From Diploptera punctata (lineage: Eukaryota; Arthropoda; Insecta; Blattodea; Blaberidae), in contig JASPKZ010000419.1 in the NCBI GenBank assembly GCA_030220185.1, positions 3,491,501 to 3,555,500 of the forward strand: DNA of 64,000 nt. The letters run 5' to 3'. Position numbers and translations under genes: made by a program. Position 1 is the first letter of the stretch, and the number at the start of each line of letters is the position of its first letter. Positions 43,749 to 54,373 of the stretch are shown one piece after another. The notes below the pieces were generated by a model, which saw only the letters and a program-made list of their open reading frames with translations, made no database searches and was not told where the DNA came from.

Positions 43749-43754
43749 TTAAAT

Positions 43755-44495
43755 AACACAAAGAATTAGGGACTTAAAGTAAATATCAATAAAACTAAAT
43801 ATACGGTCACACATAGAAATGCATTATGTAATAGAGGAGAACAACTGGTGACAAATGAGGAAAGTTTTGAAGATGTGGCTGAATTCAAATACCTAGGAAC
43901 AATAATCACAAATAGGAATGAGATGTAGAAAGAAATTAAACATAGGCTCAATACTGGAAATGCATGCTATTATGCATTACAGGGATTCTTGTCATCCCAA
44001 CTCCTTTAAAAAAAATGTTAAACTGAAAATATATAAAACTATTATTCTACCTGTTACATTATATGGATGTGAAACATGGACTCTTACTTTAAGGGAGGAA
44101 AGGAGATTATGAATATTTGAGAATAAAGTTCTTAGGAAAATGTTTGGACTAAAACGAGATGAACAGACCAGTGAATGGAGGTTACAAGATAACAGTGAAC
44201 TACATGGTCTTTATAGGAAGCCAGATATACTAGGAACAATTATGTCTCATAGACTGCGATGGCCAGAACATGTGGCATGACTGGGGAATGAAAGACATGA
44301 ATGGAAGCTTCTTGTAGGAAAATAAAGGGAAAATCCTATTTGGTAGACAAAGAATGAGGTGGGAGAATAACATTAACAGTGATTGAAAGGAAGTAGATTA
44401 CACAGGGAAAGTTTGGAAAACATTAGCCGAGGATAGGGATGTATGGAGAGCTTATGTCTACGTGGCTATGAACCTATGTGTTCGATAGTGCTAGT
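43755..44495 (+). pseudogene. RTE-like LINE family R, 5'-truncated copy
   Basis: Reads RDLKVNINKTKYTVTHRNA, AEFKYLGTIITNRNEM, KHRLNTGNACYYAL, KNVKLKIYKTIILPVTLYG, CETWTLTLREERR, FGLKRDEQTSEWR and HGLYRKPDILG, matching the thumb and C-terminal region of the copies at 50042-52102 and 62846-64000. It ends AACCTATGTGTTCGATAGTG then a decayed GTGAGTTAGG tail, where the others have (TAAG)n. Several stops. The 5' edge abuts the (CA)n tract. Confidence 0.8.
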
Positions 44496-44530
44496 GAGTT
44501 AGGACATGAACAAACATTTATATATATATA

Positions 44531-46702
44531 CATGGTGTTAACGAATAACACCAACAAACATTTGAGGTATTGTAGAGGAGTTTCAGATAAACAATTTTGA
44601 GATATGCAACTTGTAGTCTATAAGTTCAAAGTTGAACGTTATAATATGAAATGTCTTAGGAGCTGGTACGCTACTGACAATATTTCGAAAATTTTGTAGA
44701 TAAGCTGTTACACAGTGCAGCCTTCTTTTGCGGGTTAGTTTCCTGGAACCATTTAGCTCAGTGGTAACGTGCCAAGTATGAAATGTCATTTGTTCGGAAA
44801 GTGAGATTCAAGGTTGAAACCTCAGACATACTGACCTTTTATTTTTTTATATTCTTTCGTTCTTGTGTAAGATGTTTGGAAATTTGGTACAAAATACTGT
44901 AGAATTTCTTTTAGTATGATGCACACAATTTTTTTTTATTATTTCAATGCCACCAGTTCGTCATTTTGACATTTCTGGTATTCTTTCGTAGTATTGATGT
45001 ATTGTAACCCACTTCTAAGGTTGGGATGCCTGGAAGGCAGGGTTATACTTCCCCAATATATATGATATATATATGATGGGTAATGATGTGCCAGGAGAGG
45101 CCTTAATGCTAAATTTAATCTAAGGACGTAACTCCTCATCTGGGTCGACTGGAGTCTGGTACACAAGGCTCTTAAGGTGTCCCCATTGGAAGAAATTTGG
45201 TGATGAGGTGAACTTGGAGACCACACTACAGGACCGCTGCATTCAATCCAGCGTTTAGGGAAGACAATATCCAGATCGTTCCATACATTCCTGTCAAAAG
45301 CACGTGTATCAAAAACTGTTTGTTCACATGACCATTTAACCATGGAGGCAGAAGATAGGGACCAATAATGTAATTGGAAATTATATGAGCCCAAATTGTT
45401 AACGACGAACCTGTGTTGACAGCCTTCTCTACAATGGGTAATGGATGTTCTTGTTTCAAAATATGTCTATTCCTCTGATTTAGAACAATGGCTTCCCTTG
45501 TAAAATAAGCCTCATCGGTGAAAAGCACTTTTGAAAATAAATCAGGCTGTTCAACCAGCCACTAAGAGTCCCATTTACAAAACTGCATGCGAGATCAAAG
45601 TCTAACAGTGTCAAGCACTGTTCCTTCAAAAAGCGGAAGGGGTGGTTCCTTCTTCCTCCAAGATCTGCCACACACTGACGTGGTTTGTACCCATGACACG
45701 TGCAATTTGCTCATGTACTGGTAGAAGGATTCTTTGGAATCCTGTCGAGAACCTCTTCTTCGAAATCCAGGATATGACGAGTTTGTCTTGCACTATCAGG
45801 ATTCCAGTTCCCATAGACACCGGTGGATGGTTTGGAAAGTTGAATGATGAGGATGTGCAAGGATATCTTTCTCTGTACATTTGTACAGCTGCATGCACAT
45901 TTCCTCTTGCCTCACCATAAACAATGCATATCGCTAATTCATTGTACGCATAAACAATCACCATAACATTCATGTCAATGTAAACAATGTTGCTCCTACA
46001 AGATTCAAAGCAATAGTAAAGCAGACTGGTATCAGTCATTAGTATCACCGGTATGCGCACGAGCATTTGGTATGAACAGACTAAATGTGCAGTATTTAAA
46101 AAAAAAAATTACATGTGCATTTCATGTAAACAAATGACACAGTTAGTTTAATTCGAAATGAATACTTATACTTAAACAGAATATCAGAAAATAAATTTAG
46201 TAACTATATAAACAATATCCTCCTCTGAATAAAAATAAAAAGAATAAAAATACAAAAACCAATAATAGAGATTTGAACATGGCATTACAACATTAAGTGT
46301 TAAGCATGCTACCGACTGAACTATTACTGTGAATGACATCTGAACTATCAGACATCTAATATGTATTATTGCATAACAGGTCACGAAATACAGACTGTCA
46401 GTGGCGCACTGTCTCTTGCCGAAAGACGAAATTTGCATAACACCATGGCTCAAAATGTTGAAAATGTTGCTATACTTGCAGTTAAATCTAGGGTTATCCT
46501 ACTATTGAAGCAGAACTGAAGTATTCCCCAGACATACCACATTAATAGTTTGCTTCATTGTTGACTAATGAGTACGAATGTCAAGATTAAAAAGTTATAA
46601 CTTCAAAATTTAGCTTCACACACCCAAGTTCCTTATCTCAAATTGTTCGTCTGACTCTCTATAATACCTAAAAGTTTGTCGGTGTTATTCAATAACACTC
46701 TT
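44531..46702 (-). mobile_element. Mariner-superfamily transposon, 2.17 kb, TA-flanked
   Basis: Ends are inverted: left CATGGTGTTAACGAATAACA and, complemented, right AAGAGTGTTATTGAATAACA; the match continues through ACC(A/G)ACAAAC, TTTGAGATA and AACTTG for about 75 bp. Both borders have TA (44529-44530 and 46703-46704), the IS630/Tc1/mariner target. Each tip can form a small hairpin (GGTGTTA...TAACACC). The transposase relic is on the minus strand. It lies immediately after the 3' end of the LINE copy at 43755-44495. Confidence 0.75.
44939..45960 (-). pseudogene. Mariner-superfamily transposase with DUF4817-type N-terminus
   Basis: Minus strand: NELAICIVYGEARGNVHAAV and QMYRERYPC form the helix-turn-helix-type N-terminus seen in insect DUF4817 transposases. 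Then IARVMGTNHVSVWQILEEEG, a second HTH segment, and SGWLNSLIYF. The catalytic start LFTDEAYFTREAIV has the first Asp, then RNRHILKQEHPLPIVEK and IGPYLLPPWLNGHV. Further on VWNDLDIVFPKRWI and SGPVVWSPSSPHH replace the usual WPPRSPDLNPLDF. Four frame changes separate these parts. The second catalytic Asp region is scrambled. Confidence 0.75.
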
Positions 46703-47091
46703 TATATATATTGTTACGGTCATTTTCAATGTCTACTAAAATCGATGAGAAAATGTGTTTTTTACAATCTTCTCATGAGAACAACCTCAATTGCTACATT
46801 TCTTGATAATTTGCTAATAGGGAAATGATATTATTAAAATTTTGTTGATTGTAGTTGGTATTCACTTTTGTTGTAAATATTATGTTTTGCCAAACTTTGG
46901 TCCTGAATTAAACAAATTTAATGATATCAGTAACAACATAAATCTGTTTTATACAACATTAACAGTGAATTGTACTTCAAGATTCCTTTAACATCATTTA
47001 TTAACTACTGTATATCAACTTACAATTCAAATAAGAGAGAAAAGTTTTACAGCATCCTGGTAGATTTCAGAATTGCTTAAAAGTTGGTTAT

Positions 47092-47245
47092 TTGAATGTG
47101 TCTAAATGGCAGAAAGAGTTGGTTGTGAGCAGACAACAGTTTTCAGATACTTTTGAAATTTGCATTGGAGTAAATCAAAGAAATGCATACCTATGCTACT
47201 CAATTTTGCACATGAGCATGGCATCAGATTCTTGGAATAGAATTA
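47092..47245 (+). pseudogene. LINE family R fragment, left of the Tigger insertion
   Basis: RQQFSDTFEICIGVNQRNAY parallels GKQFSDTFEIQNGLKQGDAL of the copy at 62846-64000, in the RT motif B region. It breaks at the Tigger tip and continues at 48550. Confidence 0.68.
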
Positions 47246-47379
47246 CAGCAAACTCCCGATTATCCGTGTTAATTGGGACTGAGATATGCGCAGAAAATCA
47301 AAATACACTGATAATTAATCCAACTAAGTTATTCTAACAATAAACATGAAATACAGTTTTTATTACAGTACTGTAATTC

Positions 47380-48300
47380 GAAAACAGTTGTACCTGAAGC
47401 AAAATTTTTGTCTAGGAACCACAAATCTCTGTTGAAACCACTTGTTTTTCACCAAGAAGTCCGATATTTTACTCTGTTTCAATCTATCAAATCTCTTTCT
47501 GATTACAGTTCTTGTTTTCCTAACACTTAACACATCAACATAATCAAATTCATTTTTGTCCCCCATATTCTAATAAGACATCTATACATTTTGATGCTTC
47601 TGTGTGGCTAAATTTGTTTTCAAAGGTCGTTGCATTTTCGTCTTCACTTCTCCTTCCTCTCCTCGTTGCACATTGTTGACAACAGCCGTGTCATTCAATG
47701 TTCCGAAGCCGGGTTCACATGTGTCATTCAGCTACCACACAGCCACATTGTCTTCATCCATGTTTTCACAGCCAACAACTTATTTCAACAAGTGAGCTAT
47801 ATTTGTAGCATTGTCAGAGTTTTTGGAAGTAGTACTGCAAAGTCTTCTTCATTCTTAGGTGGCATGAATTTATTCCATGATCGTTCTATTGTGGTTGGTT
47901 TCACTTTCTTCCACATCCTACAAATTCCATAAATGTCTTCTAACATATTTAAAGATTTAAAAAATGTGACATCAGTTCCCTCGTGTATTAGACTTCGTAC
48001 AAGGTCAGTATGATAATGTTGTTTAATCGCACCTTGGTCCATGGGTTGAATCAGAGATATGACACGTGGTGCAGATATTTCACAATAATCTGACCATCAT
48101 CAGATATAAGCCCACTTGACCTTGGTCCATGGGTTGAATCAGAGATATGACACGTGGTGCAGATATTTCACAATAATCTGACCATCATCAGATATAAGCC
48201 CACTTGACCTTGAGTAGCAGAGCACATTGTCTAGAAGTAGGACAACTTTAACAGGTAGTCCTTCCTTCTCAAAATATGTCATGGGTACTGTTAGACGCGT
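47380..48300 (-). pseudogene. Tigger/Jerky-type DDE transposase, C-terminal half
   Basis: Minus strand: VPMTYFEKEGLPVKVVLLLD (the catalytic-strand LLLDNAP motif, here LLLDNVLCY), LISDDGQIIVKYLHH, SLIQPMDQGAIKQHYH (conserved QPMDQGVI), RMWKKVKPTTIERSWNKFM, then DEDNVAVW, CEPGFGTLNDTAVVNNV and ISDFLVKNKW. A perfect 88-bp tandem duplication (48033-48208) inside the DDE domain shifts the frame. The DNA-binding N-terminal half is missing, so this is an internally deleted copy. Confidence 0.8.
48033..48208. repeat. Perfect 88-bp tandem duplication within Tigger
   Basis: Units 48033-48120 and 48121-48208 are identical by eye, beginning CTTGGTCCATGGGTTGAATC and ending AAGCCCACTTGAC. Eighty-eight is not a multiple of three, so it breaks the transposase frame. 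Confidence 0.95.
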
Positions 48301-48549
48301 CGGGAAGGGGTTATGAGTGAAGTTATCTTTATTGTGACAGTTTCTAAGCGCAGTACACAATACAACTGTCAAGAAATGCAGACATGGGTTCAACTGAGGT
48401 AAAATTAGTTTAAAAGTAAAGACTTTTTTCATAACAATAAAAAATACAGTACAGTATTTATCTTCATTTTTAAAAATACAGTAGGAAGAGCCATGCCCGG
48501 ATAATATGCAAACCAGATAATACATACATGGATAATCGAGAGTTTGCTG

Positions 48550-48640
48550 TAATCAGCTATATGTATAGCCTGATGATGTAGTACTATTATGTGATAGTGA
48601 GGAAGTACTGAAATTCAACATGCACGTTTTTTATATTAGG
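48550..48640 (+). pseudogene. LINE family R fragment, right of the Tigger insertion
   Basis: GATGATGTAGTACTATTATG and GATAGTGAGGAAGTACTGAA parallel GATTATGTAGTACTACTGGC and GATAGCGAGGAGATACTAAA, around the YADD motif of the copy at 62846-64000. Confidence 0.65.
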
Positions 48641-50041
48641 GTTGACTTAGCAGGCCTAAAAACCATGCAAGGGGAGACATATCAATTCCAGTTCACTCTT
48701 AAGCTAAATGATATAATGTCAGTACTTATAAATGTCATAAAGGAAGTATGTGTACTATTGATTCATTAAAATGATATTAAATGAAATTTTTCAGGACTGC
48801 TATCTTTCCTCTCTAGATTTCTTCTAATTATGTTTTATTGTGTTAAATCCTGGCAACACTTTATGGATTGCTAAAATAACAAGTATTTATATAGAACTGA
48901 AATCAGTCAGTATCTTGACTCATGGTATTACATGTGTTCATCAATATGTAGTTTTACATAATCATACATAATTGTTTTCAAAGCACTATATATGTTGACC
49001 CAAATTCAACCATCTACCTCCACTGAACCAACACTTACTTCTTCATGTTCTGATGATGCAGAGCCAAGTCACACACGTAGAAATAAATATATATAGTGGA
49101 CAGTTAATGGGGACATGCCGTAGTTAGCATAGTTAGTTAAGGCAGTATGCTGTAAGTCAGAAAATTAGAGGTTCAAGTCTTACTGAGGTCAGAATTTTTC
49201 AACTCTTCTTAACTGAATTAGGATACAATTCTGATAGTTTAAGTCTTTCATTAGTGAACCATTTTGTTAAGAAAGTTGAATTTCTAATTGCATCTTATTT
49301 GTGTGAGACTGCAGTAAAAACAAACATGTATAACCATATGTTGTTTTTGATATTGTCAGATTTGACACTAATTAAAATGATTTTACAAATTAGTTTTCCC
49401 TTTCCTTTGTTAAAACATGAAATCAATCTAATATATCTGACAAAATGAAGGTTGATTATATTATATGATATACTGTTACTTACTGTCTTACTTATTGAGT
49501 TTGTAGCACTTTGAGTGTAGCCGTAACCTCTCCTTTGTTAGGAGTTTCTAGATCAAGCTAATTTATTATGTTTATTTCCTATACATGTCATGAATGGCAT
49601 GTGGTCAGCACACTGATCCAATAAGACATCTAGGATTCATGTATTTTATTGCTTAGACAATCAAGGTCTGTAACTTTTGCTTTGAGGATATATTTTTTTT
49701 CTGCTTTAAGGTTCCTAAGAATGTGAATACCTCAAGATTTGGGACTCTTAGCTTTAAGTGAGAATGACTATTTTGCAAAGAATTAATTATGCATGTGTGT
49801 ATGTATATATAACTATATGTGTGTGTGTTAATGCTCTAGTGGTGCAGGTGGGCCACTTGGTATATATGTACAATGTGTCTCACTCATTGTGTGCCTCCGT
49901 TAGCAGGAACAGTGACTGCGTGCAGTGAGTCATCAACACATGCTGCCCACGCAATGTAACTAGCACTTGGTGGAGTGAGTCAGTGAAATTACATGCATGT
50001 AAGGTGAAACTTGCCGTCTACTACAATACTGTATTCTCATG
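48641..50041. other. Putative intron, no gene; tRNA-like stretch at 49117-49195
   Basis: GCCGTAGTTAGCATAGTTAG then GAGGTTCAAGTCTTACTGAG looks like a tRNA-derived head (A-box and B-box spacing about 55 bp), possibly a SINE. The segment 49855-50030 is GC-richer, with repeated GTGAGTCA phrases. Nothing else recognised. Confidence 0.35.
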
Positions 50042-52102
50042 TTACTTACTTACTTACTCACGGGCACTACCGAACTTGTAGGTTCATGGTCGCGCGGATA
50101 TAAGCCCTCCATACATCCCTATCCTGAGCTCATACTTACCAATCATTCCCTGTATAATCTACTTCCCTAAAATCATAGTTAATGTTATTCTCCCACCTCA
50201 TTATTGGTTTACCAACTGGGCGTTTCCCCTTTGGCTTTCCTACAAGAAGCTTCCATGCAAGTTTTTCATTCCCCATACGTGCAACATGTCCTGCCCATCG
50301 CAGTCTACGAGACTTAACTGTTCTTATTATATCTGGCTTCCTATAAATACCATGTAAGTTCATTGTTATGTAAGTCTTCTCCATTCAACTGTTTTTTCAT
50401 CTCTCTTTGGTCCAAAAAAATTCCTAAATACTTTATTCTCAAATACTTGTAATCTCCTTTCCTCCCTTAAAATAAGAGTCCATGTTTCGCACCCATGTAT
50501 TATAACTGGTAGAATAATAGTTTTATATATTTTTTGAAAGGAGTTGGGACATCAAGAGTCTCTGCAATACATAATAGCACGCATTTTCAAAATTGCACCT
50601 ATGTTTAATTTCTTTGTGCATCTCATTCCTATTTGTGATTATTGTTCCTAGGTATTTGAATTCAGCCACTTCATCAAAATTTCCCTCATTTGCCATTAGC
50701 TGTCGATTTCCATGATATACTATATTTCTACGTGTGACAATATATTTAGTTTTATTAATATTTACTTCCATTCCTAATTTCTTAGTGTTACTCATTAGTG
50801 TGTGCGTGTTGTCCTTCAGTATCTCCTCGCTCTTGGCCAAAAGTAGTACATCATCACCATAAACTAACAGATTATTAATACCATTGAGTTGTAAGCCTTC
50901 CTCATTCTCTAGAGATATAATGCCATGCTCTAGTATAAAATTAAATAGCAGAAGAGATGGTGCATATCCTTGTTTGAACCCATTCTGTATTTGAAAAATG
51001 ACCGAAACTGTTTGCCTACACGCACCCTACTCTTTGTGCCATTTAGACACATTCGTATAAGTCTAACTAACTTTATAGGAATTCCGAACTCCAGCAGGAT
51101 ACTATATAACTTCTCCCTCTTAATTGAGTCATATGCTTTTTTGAAGTCTACATATAGTTCATGTACATTACCATTATATTCCCATTTCATTTCTAAAATC
51201 TGTCTTATACTAAAAATCTGATCTCTTTTAGATCTGTTTCTTCTAAATCCACATTGATGATCTCCTAGAATGTCATCAATAAAGGGAGTAAGTCTGCTAA
51301 CTAATATATTTGTCAGAATTTTGTACAAAGTTGAAAGTAATGAGATGCCCCTGTAATTGATGCAATCAGTTATATCTCCTTTCTTATAAATTGGTACGAT
51401 AATTGATTCTTTCCATTCATCTGGAAGAGCTTCTTTTTCCCAAATCAAACTAAGCAACTAGCATATCTTCTCCATCAATTTTTGCTCCCCCTGATTTTAT
51501 CAGTTCTGCTGGGATATCATTTGAACCTGATGCTTTATGCATCTTCAATTTTTCAATCGCCATTTCAATCTCTAATGCACTTGGTTCTGCGACTAGCATT
51601 TCTGCTGTCTGTAAATGATCCTCCTCAATGTCATGTTCTCTATGTACATGTAATAGCTGATCAAAGTAACTTTTCCATCTATTTAATAAACACCTGGAAT
51701 CTACAATCATATCCTCAATTTCATTCCGAATTATGTTTGTTCTAGCCTGAAACCCTTTCTTCTCTATACAAATTCCCTGATATAATTCTCTTATGTTCCT
51801 ATTTTTTGCGTTCATTTCAGGATCACATATCTTCTCTCTCAGATATTCCCTCTTTTTACTCTTTGGTAACTTGGTGATTTCCCGTCTAATACTACCCAAT
51901 TGCTCTAAATTTACCTAATTTGGCTCGTGTAACCATTTAATTTCTGCTTGCTTTCTTTTCTTTACAATGTCGGCACATTCCTCATCAAACCATTTCTTGC
52001 TTTGCCTCTTTTTTAAACAACAAATGCTTTCTGATGCTGACAATTTAATAGTATCTCTTATAGCCTCCCATTCTTTATTTATATCAGTTTCTTCTGTTAT
52101 GA
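50042..52102 (-). pseudogene. RTE-like LINE family R, 5'-truncated copy
   Basis: Minus strand from about 52102: KKWFDEECADIVKKRK, the linker MGSIRREITKLPKSKKREYL, KMHKASGSNDIPAELIKSGG, WKESIIVPIYKKGDITDCIN, YRGISLLSTLYKIL, CGFRRNRSKRDQI, motif A YVDFKKAYDSIKR, catalytic YGDD (about 50900) and the thumb AEFKYLGTIITNRNEM. The tail reads SRRLRWAGHVARMGNEKLA and GKPKGKRPVGKPIMRW. The 3' end has (TAAG)n, read on plus as TTACTTACTTACTTAC (50042-50059). Frameshifts occur near 51450, 50960 and 50390. The endonuclease is missing. Confidence 0.87.
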
Positions 52103-52439
52103 AGTAAAATTGAGGGCTTAGTTTAGTTCTGTAGTGATCTTAGTTCATAGTTATCATTATACCTCGAACTGTGTTCACAGTACAGCTGACAATATGTATG
52201 TATGATAATTATGTGAAAATAGTCTTGTAGAGAAGTCGTTAGACGATTCAGAACATAATTTCCAGGTGTAAATCCTCCAAATAGTAAGACCTTTCAACCT
52301 GTAAACAAATTTAGAAAAATGGGTTCTGTGCTCAATAAGAAACCAGAGTTAAGAGATATGTACTGACTGAGGATAAATTAGATGAATAGGAGAAAAGTTA
52401 GAACATATGCCAACAAAATCTCTAATGCGATTTGTCCAA

Positions 52440-52880
52440 GAAACTGGTAATTTGAAGTGCACAGCATTTGAAGTATGAAAATATTACATTTTAAACCATA
52501 CAGAATAACAATAGTGCATGAATTTCAGCCATATGATCCTGTGATGCAATTTTCATTTGTGGGGTACTTAAAAAATAAAGTATATGAAAGAAACCCCCAC
52601 AGGTTAGAAGAACTGCAAGTTTATGAGGACAGAAATAAACTTATGAACAGAACAGCAAGTAATGTATGTGCATCAGTGTGTCGTGTCTTGATGCCAAAAG
52701 TGTGTGGATGTAGGAGGAGAACATTTCCAACATCTTCTGTCATAAGGTACATACTTATTTTCACTCTTCATTGTCATGCACCAACAAAGCGGGATAAGTT
52801 CCAGGCAGTTGATTTGCCTGATATGCAATTTGATGACTCATTGCCTGCAGTCACTTTTCCCACAAGTGGAGCCACAGCTT
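52440..52880 (+). pseudogene. Mariner-superfamily transposase remnant with central deletion
   Basis: MKILHFKPYRITIVHEFQPY, with MQFSF after it, is the segment just before the catalytic core (KPYK(I/L)xxxQELxPxD...R..FC). It then jumps to VGYLKNKVYERNPHRLEEL, which belongs after the third catalytic residue (WGYLKxxVYxxxPxxxEEL), and ends near VCASVCRV...CVDVGG-like sequence. The whole DDE/DDD core between them is gone. A (TA)n tract follows at 52902-52927. Confidence 0.62.
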
Positions 52881-52934
52881 GAGGGAGATGCATTGCACAT
52901 ATATATATAATATATATATATATATAATTATGTA

Positions 52935-53775
52935 ATTATCATCATCATCCTCTTATTGTGTCCTCCTTTCAGAAGGTCAATTCCAAATATGCCTCCAACC
53001 ATCTCTATTTTCCCATGCTTTGCTGCTTTTTAGTTTTTTGCAGTCATCCTCTCTCTTGTAAACTTTTCTTCACTTGGTTAATCCATCTTTCTCGTGGTTT
53101 ATCTCATGGTCATTTTCCTTGTATCATGAGATTTAACAGTCTTTGTAAATGTACAAACCATTTTAGTCTATTTTTTTTTCAATGTTTGTTGTTAATTTTT
53201 CTACACTTAATGCCTCTGTGTTCACTGCTGTGGTCTCGAAGTAGCGTGCTGCCTTGTCACGCAGCGGGCCCGGGTTCGATTCCCGGTCGGTACAGGCTCC
53301 TGGGTGAGGTTTTTCGGGGTTTTTCCTCACCTGTAAGACAAATGTCAGGACGATTAGGGCCCAACCGTCCCCGAAAATCATCTGGCCGTCACTATCATCC
53401 TTATCATTATCATCATCATCCTTCACTGGTGTGGAAAGCAAGAGGAAGCTACCACACCTATAATTCCCTAGTAAAGCTGCAAAGCATAGCATGAAAATGC
53501 TATGATTGCAGTGAAAGACCTGCCCTCAGGCAGTTTACTATGGATGGATGGAATGTCTCTCTGATTTTGTCATTCCTTATTCTATCTCTCCTTGTTTAAT
53601 GTACTATTCCACGTAAGAATTTCATTTGTGTAGCTTGGATTCTGCTCAATTCCTTCATTGTATATGTCCAATTATTAGTTGCATATGTTTCAACTGGTTT
53701 GAAATAAGTTTTCTACATTGCCATGTTACTCTTGATGGGTAGGTATATCTTTGTTCGAGATTAATTGTTTACTTA
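52935..53775 (-). pseudogene. LINE C-terminal fragment split by a SINE
   Basis: Minus strand: KTYFKPVETYATNNWTYTM, KELSRIQATQMKFLRGIV (53775 to about 53570), then the SINE at 53221-53551. The frame-equivalent sequence resumes with RTKWFVHLQRL..., KPRERWINQVKKSLQERG and KKQQSMGK..RWLEAYL-like text to 52950. The 3' tail is a short (GAT)n, seen on plus as ATCATCATCAT (52938-52949). This resembles RTE-type LINE ends. Confidence 0.62.
53221..53551 (+). mobile_element. tRNA-derived SINE family S, copy 4
   Basis: Head TGGTCTCGAAGTAGCGTGC, GGTTCGATTCCCGGTCGG, body TTTTTCCTCACCTGTAAGAC, tail CCTGCCCTCAGGCAGTTTAC. Imperfect 12-bp target duplication AATGCCTCTGTG / AATGTCTCTCTG (53209-53220 and 53552-53563). 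It sits inside the LINE fragment at 52935-53775. Confidence 0.88.
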
Positions 53776-53917
53776 AATTATATACTTTTAATATATATAT
53801 ATATACACACACACACATATATATATATAAATAATTACATGAAGAGGTATTTTAATGCCTTAACCAGGATTTGAACTTGAGACTCCTAATATTCATTACC
53901 AAATGTCAAACTCTAAT
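53776..53917. other. Microsatellite and tRNA-like stretch
   Basis: A TA/CA tract at about 53790-53832, then on the minus strand AGTCTCAAGTTCAAATCCTG, a B-box-like site. No gene. Confidence 0.35.
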
Positions 53918-53929
53918 TATATAATATAT

Positions 53930-54261
53930 CCATCCATAGTAATTCAGCCCAAGGGCAGGTCCTTCACTGCAATTATAGCATTTTCATGTTCTGCTTGCAG
54001 CTTTACTAGGGAATTGTAGGTGTGGTAGCTTCCCGTTGCTTTACACACCGGTGAAGGAGGAGGATGATGATGATAATGATGGTGATGATTGCCATATGAT
54101 TTCGGGGACCGTTTGTGCCTTAAAGTTTTCCTGACATTTGTCTTACAGGTGGGGAAAAACCCCAATAAAAACCTTACCCAGAAAAACTACCCCAACCTGG
54201 GATCGAATCCAGGCCCGCAGCGAGACAAGGCAGCATGCTACCTCGAGACCACAGCGGTGAA
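53930..54261 (-). mobile_element. tRNA-derived SINE family S, copy 5
   Basis: Tail at the left (AGCCCAAGGGCAGGTCCTTC), body CATTTGTCTTACAGGTGGGG, head (minus) TGGTCTCGAGGTAGCATGC and GATTCGATCCCAGG. Perfect 12-bp target duplication TATATAATATAT (53918-53929 and 54262-54273). It ends about 30 bp before the branch/acceptor region of putative exon 3. Confidence 0.9.
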
Positions 54262-54304
54262 TATATAATATATATGTACTGAAAATTTTTCTGATATTTT
54301 GCAG

Positions 54305-54373
54305 AATATATCAGTTGCTGTGAAGGATGAAATTGACAAAATTGATATTAAAGAAGAAATGATTGAGAAATTG
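54305..54373 (+). CDS. Putative host-gene exon 3 (Lys/Glu-rich)
   Basis: Bounded by CTGATATTTTGCAG and GTAAGA, 69 bp, one open frame: NISVAVKDEIDKIDIKEEMI then EKL. It is phase 0 at both ends, like the exons at 39509-39579 and 42721-42819, and has the same acidic/basic repeat style (VKDEID.IDIKEE). The joined reading would start MEPVSK and run on beyond this donor. The zinc-finger or other domain exon must lie outside the window or in unrecognised sequence. Two recent SINEs lie just upstream in the intron. Confidence 0.5.

Larger units (their letters stand above)
47246..48549 (-). mobile_element. Tigger/pogo transposon, 1.3 kb, TA-flanked
   Basis: Tips CAGCAAACTCCCGATTATCC (left) and, complemented, CAGCAAACTCTCGATTATCC (right) are the CAGTxxACTCxCxATTATCCG type of Tigger elements, and TA flanks both (47244-47245 and 48550-48551). 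The minus-strand transposase is incomplete. The element split a LINE family R copy: the LINE reads up to 47245 and resumes at 48550. Confidence 0.85.

Noticed and set aside
52958..53494. 178-codon open frame on plus
   Set aside because: It runs across the reverse complement of a LINE tail and into a SINE; the composition and domain hits are on the other strand.
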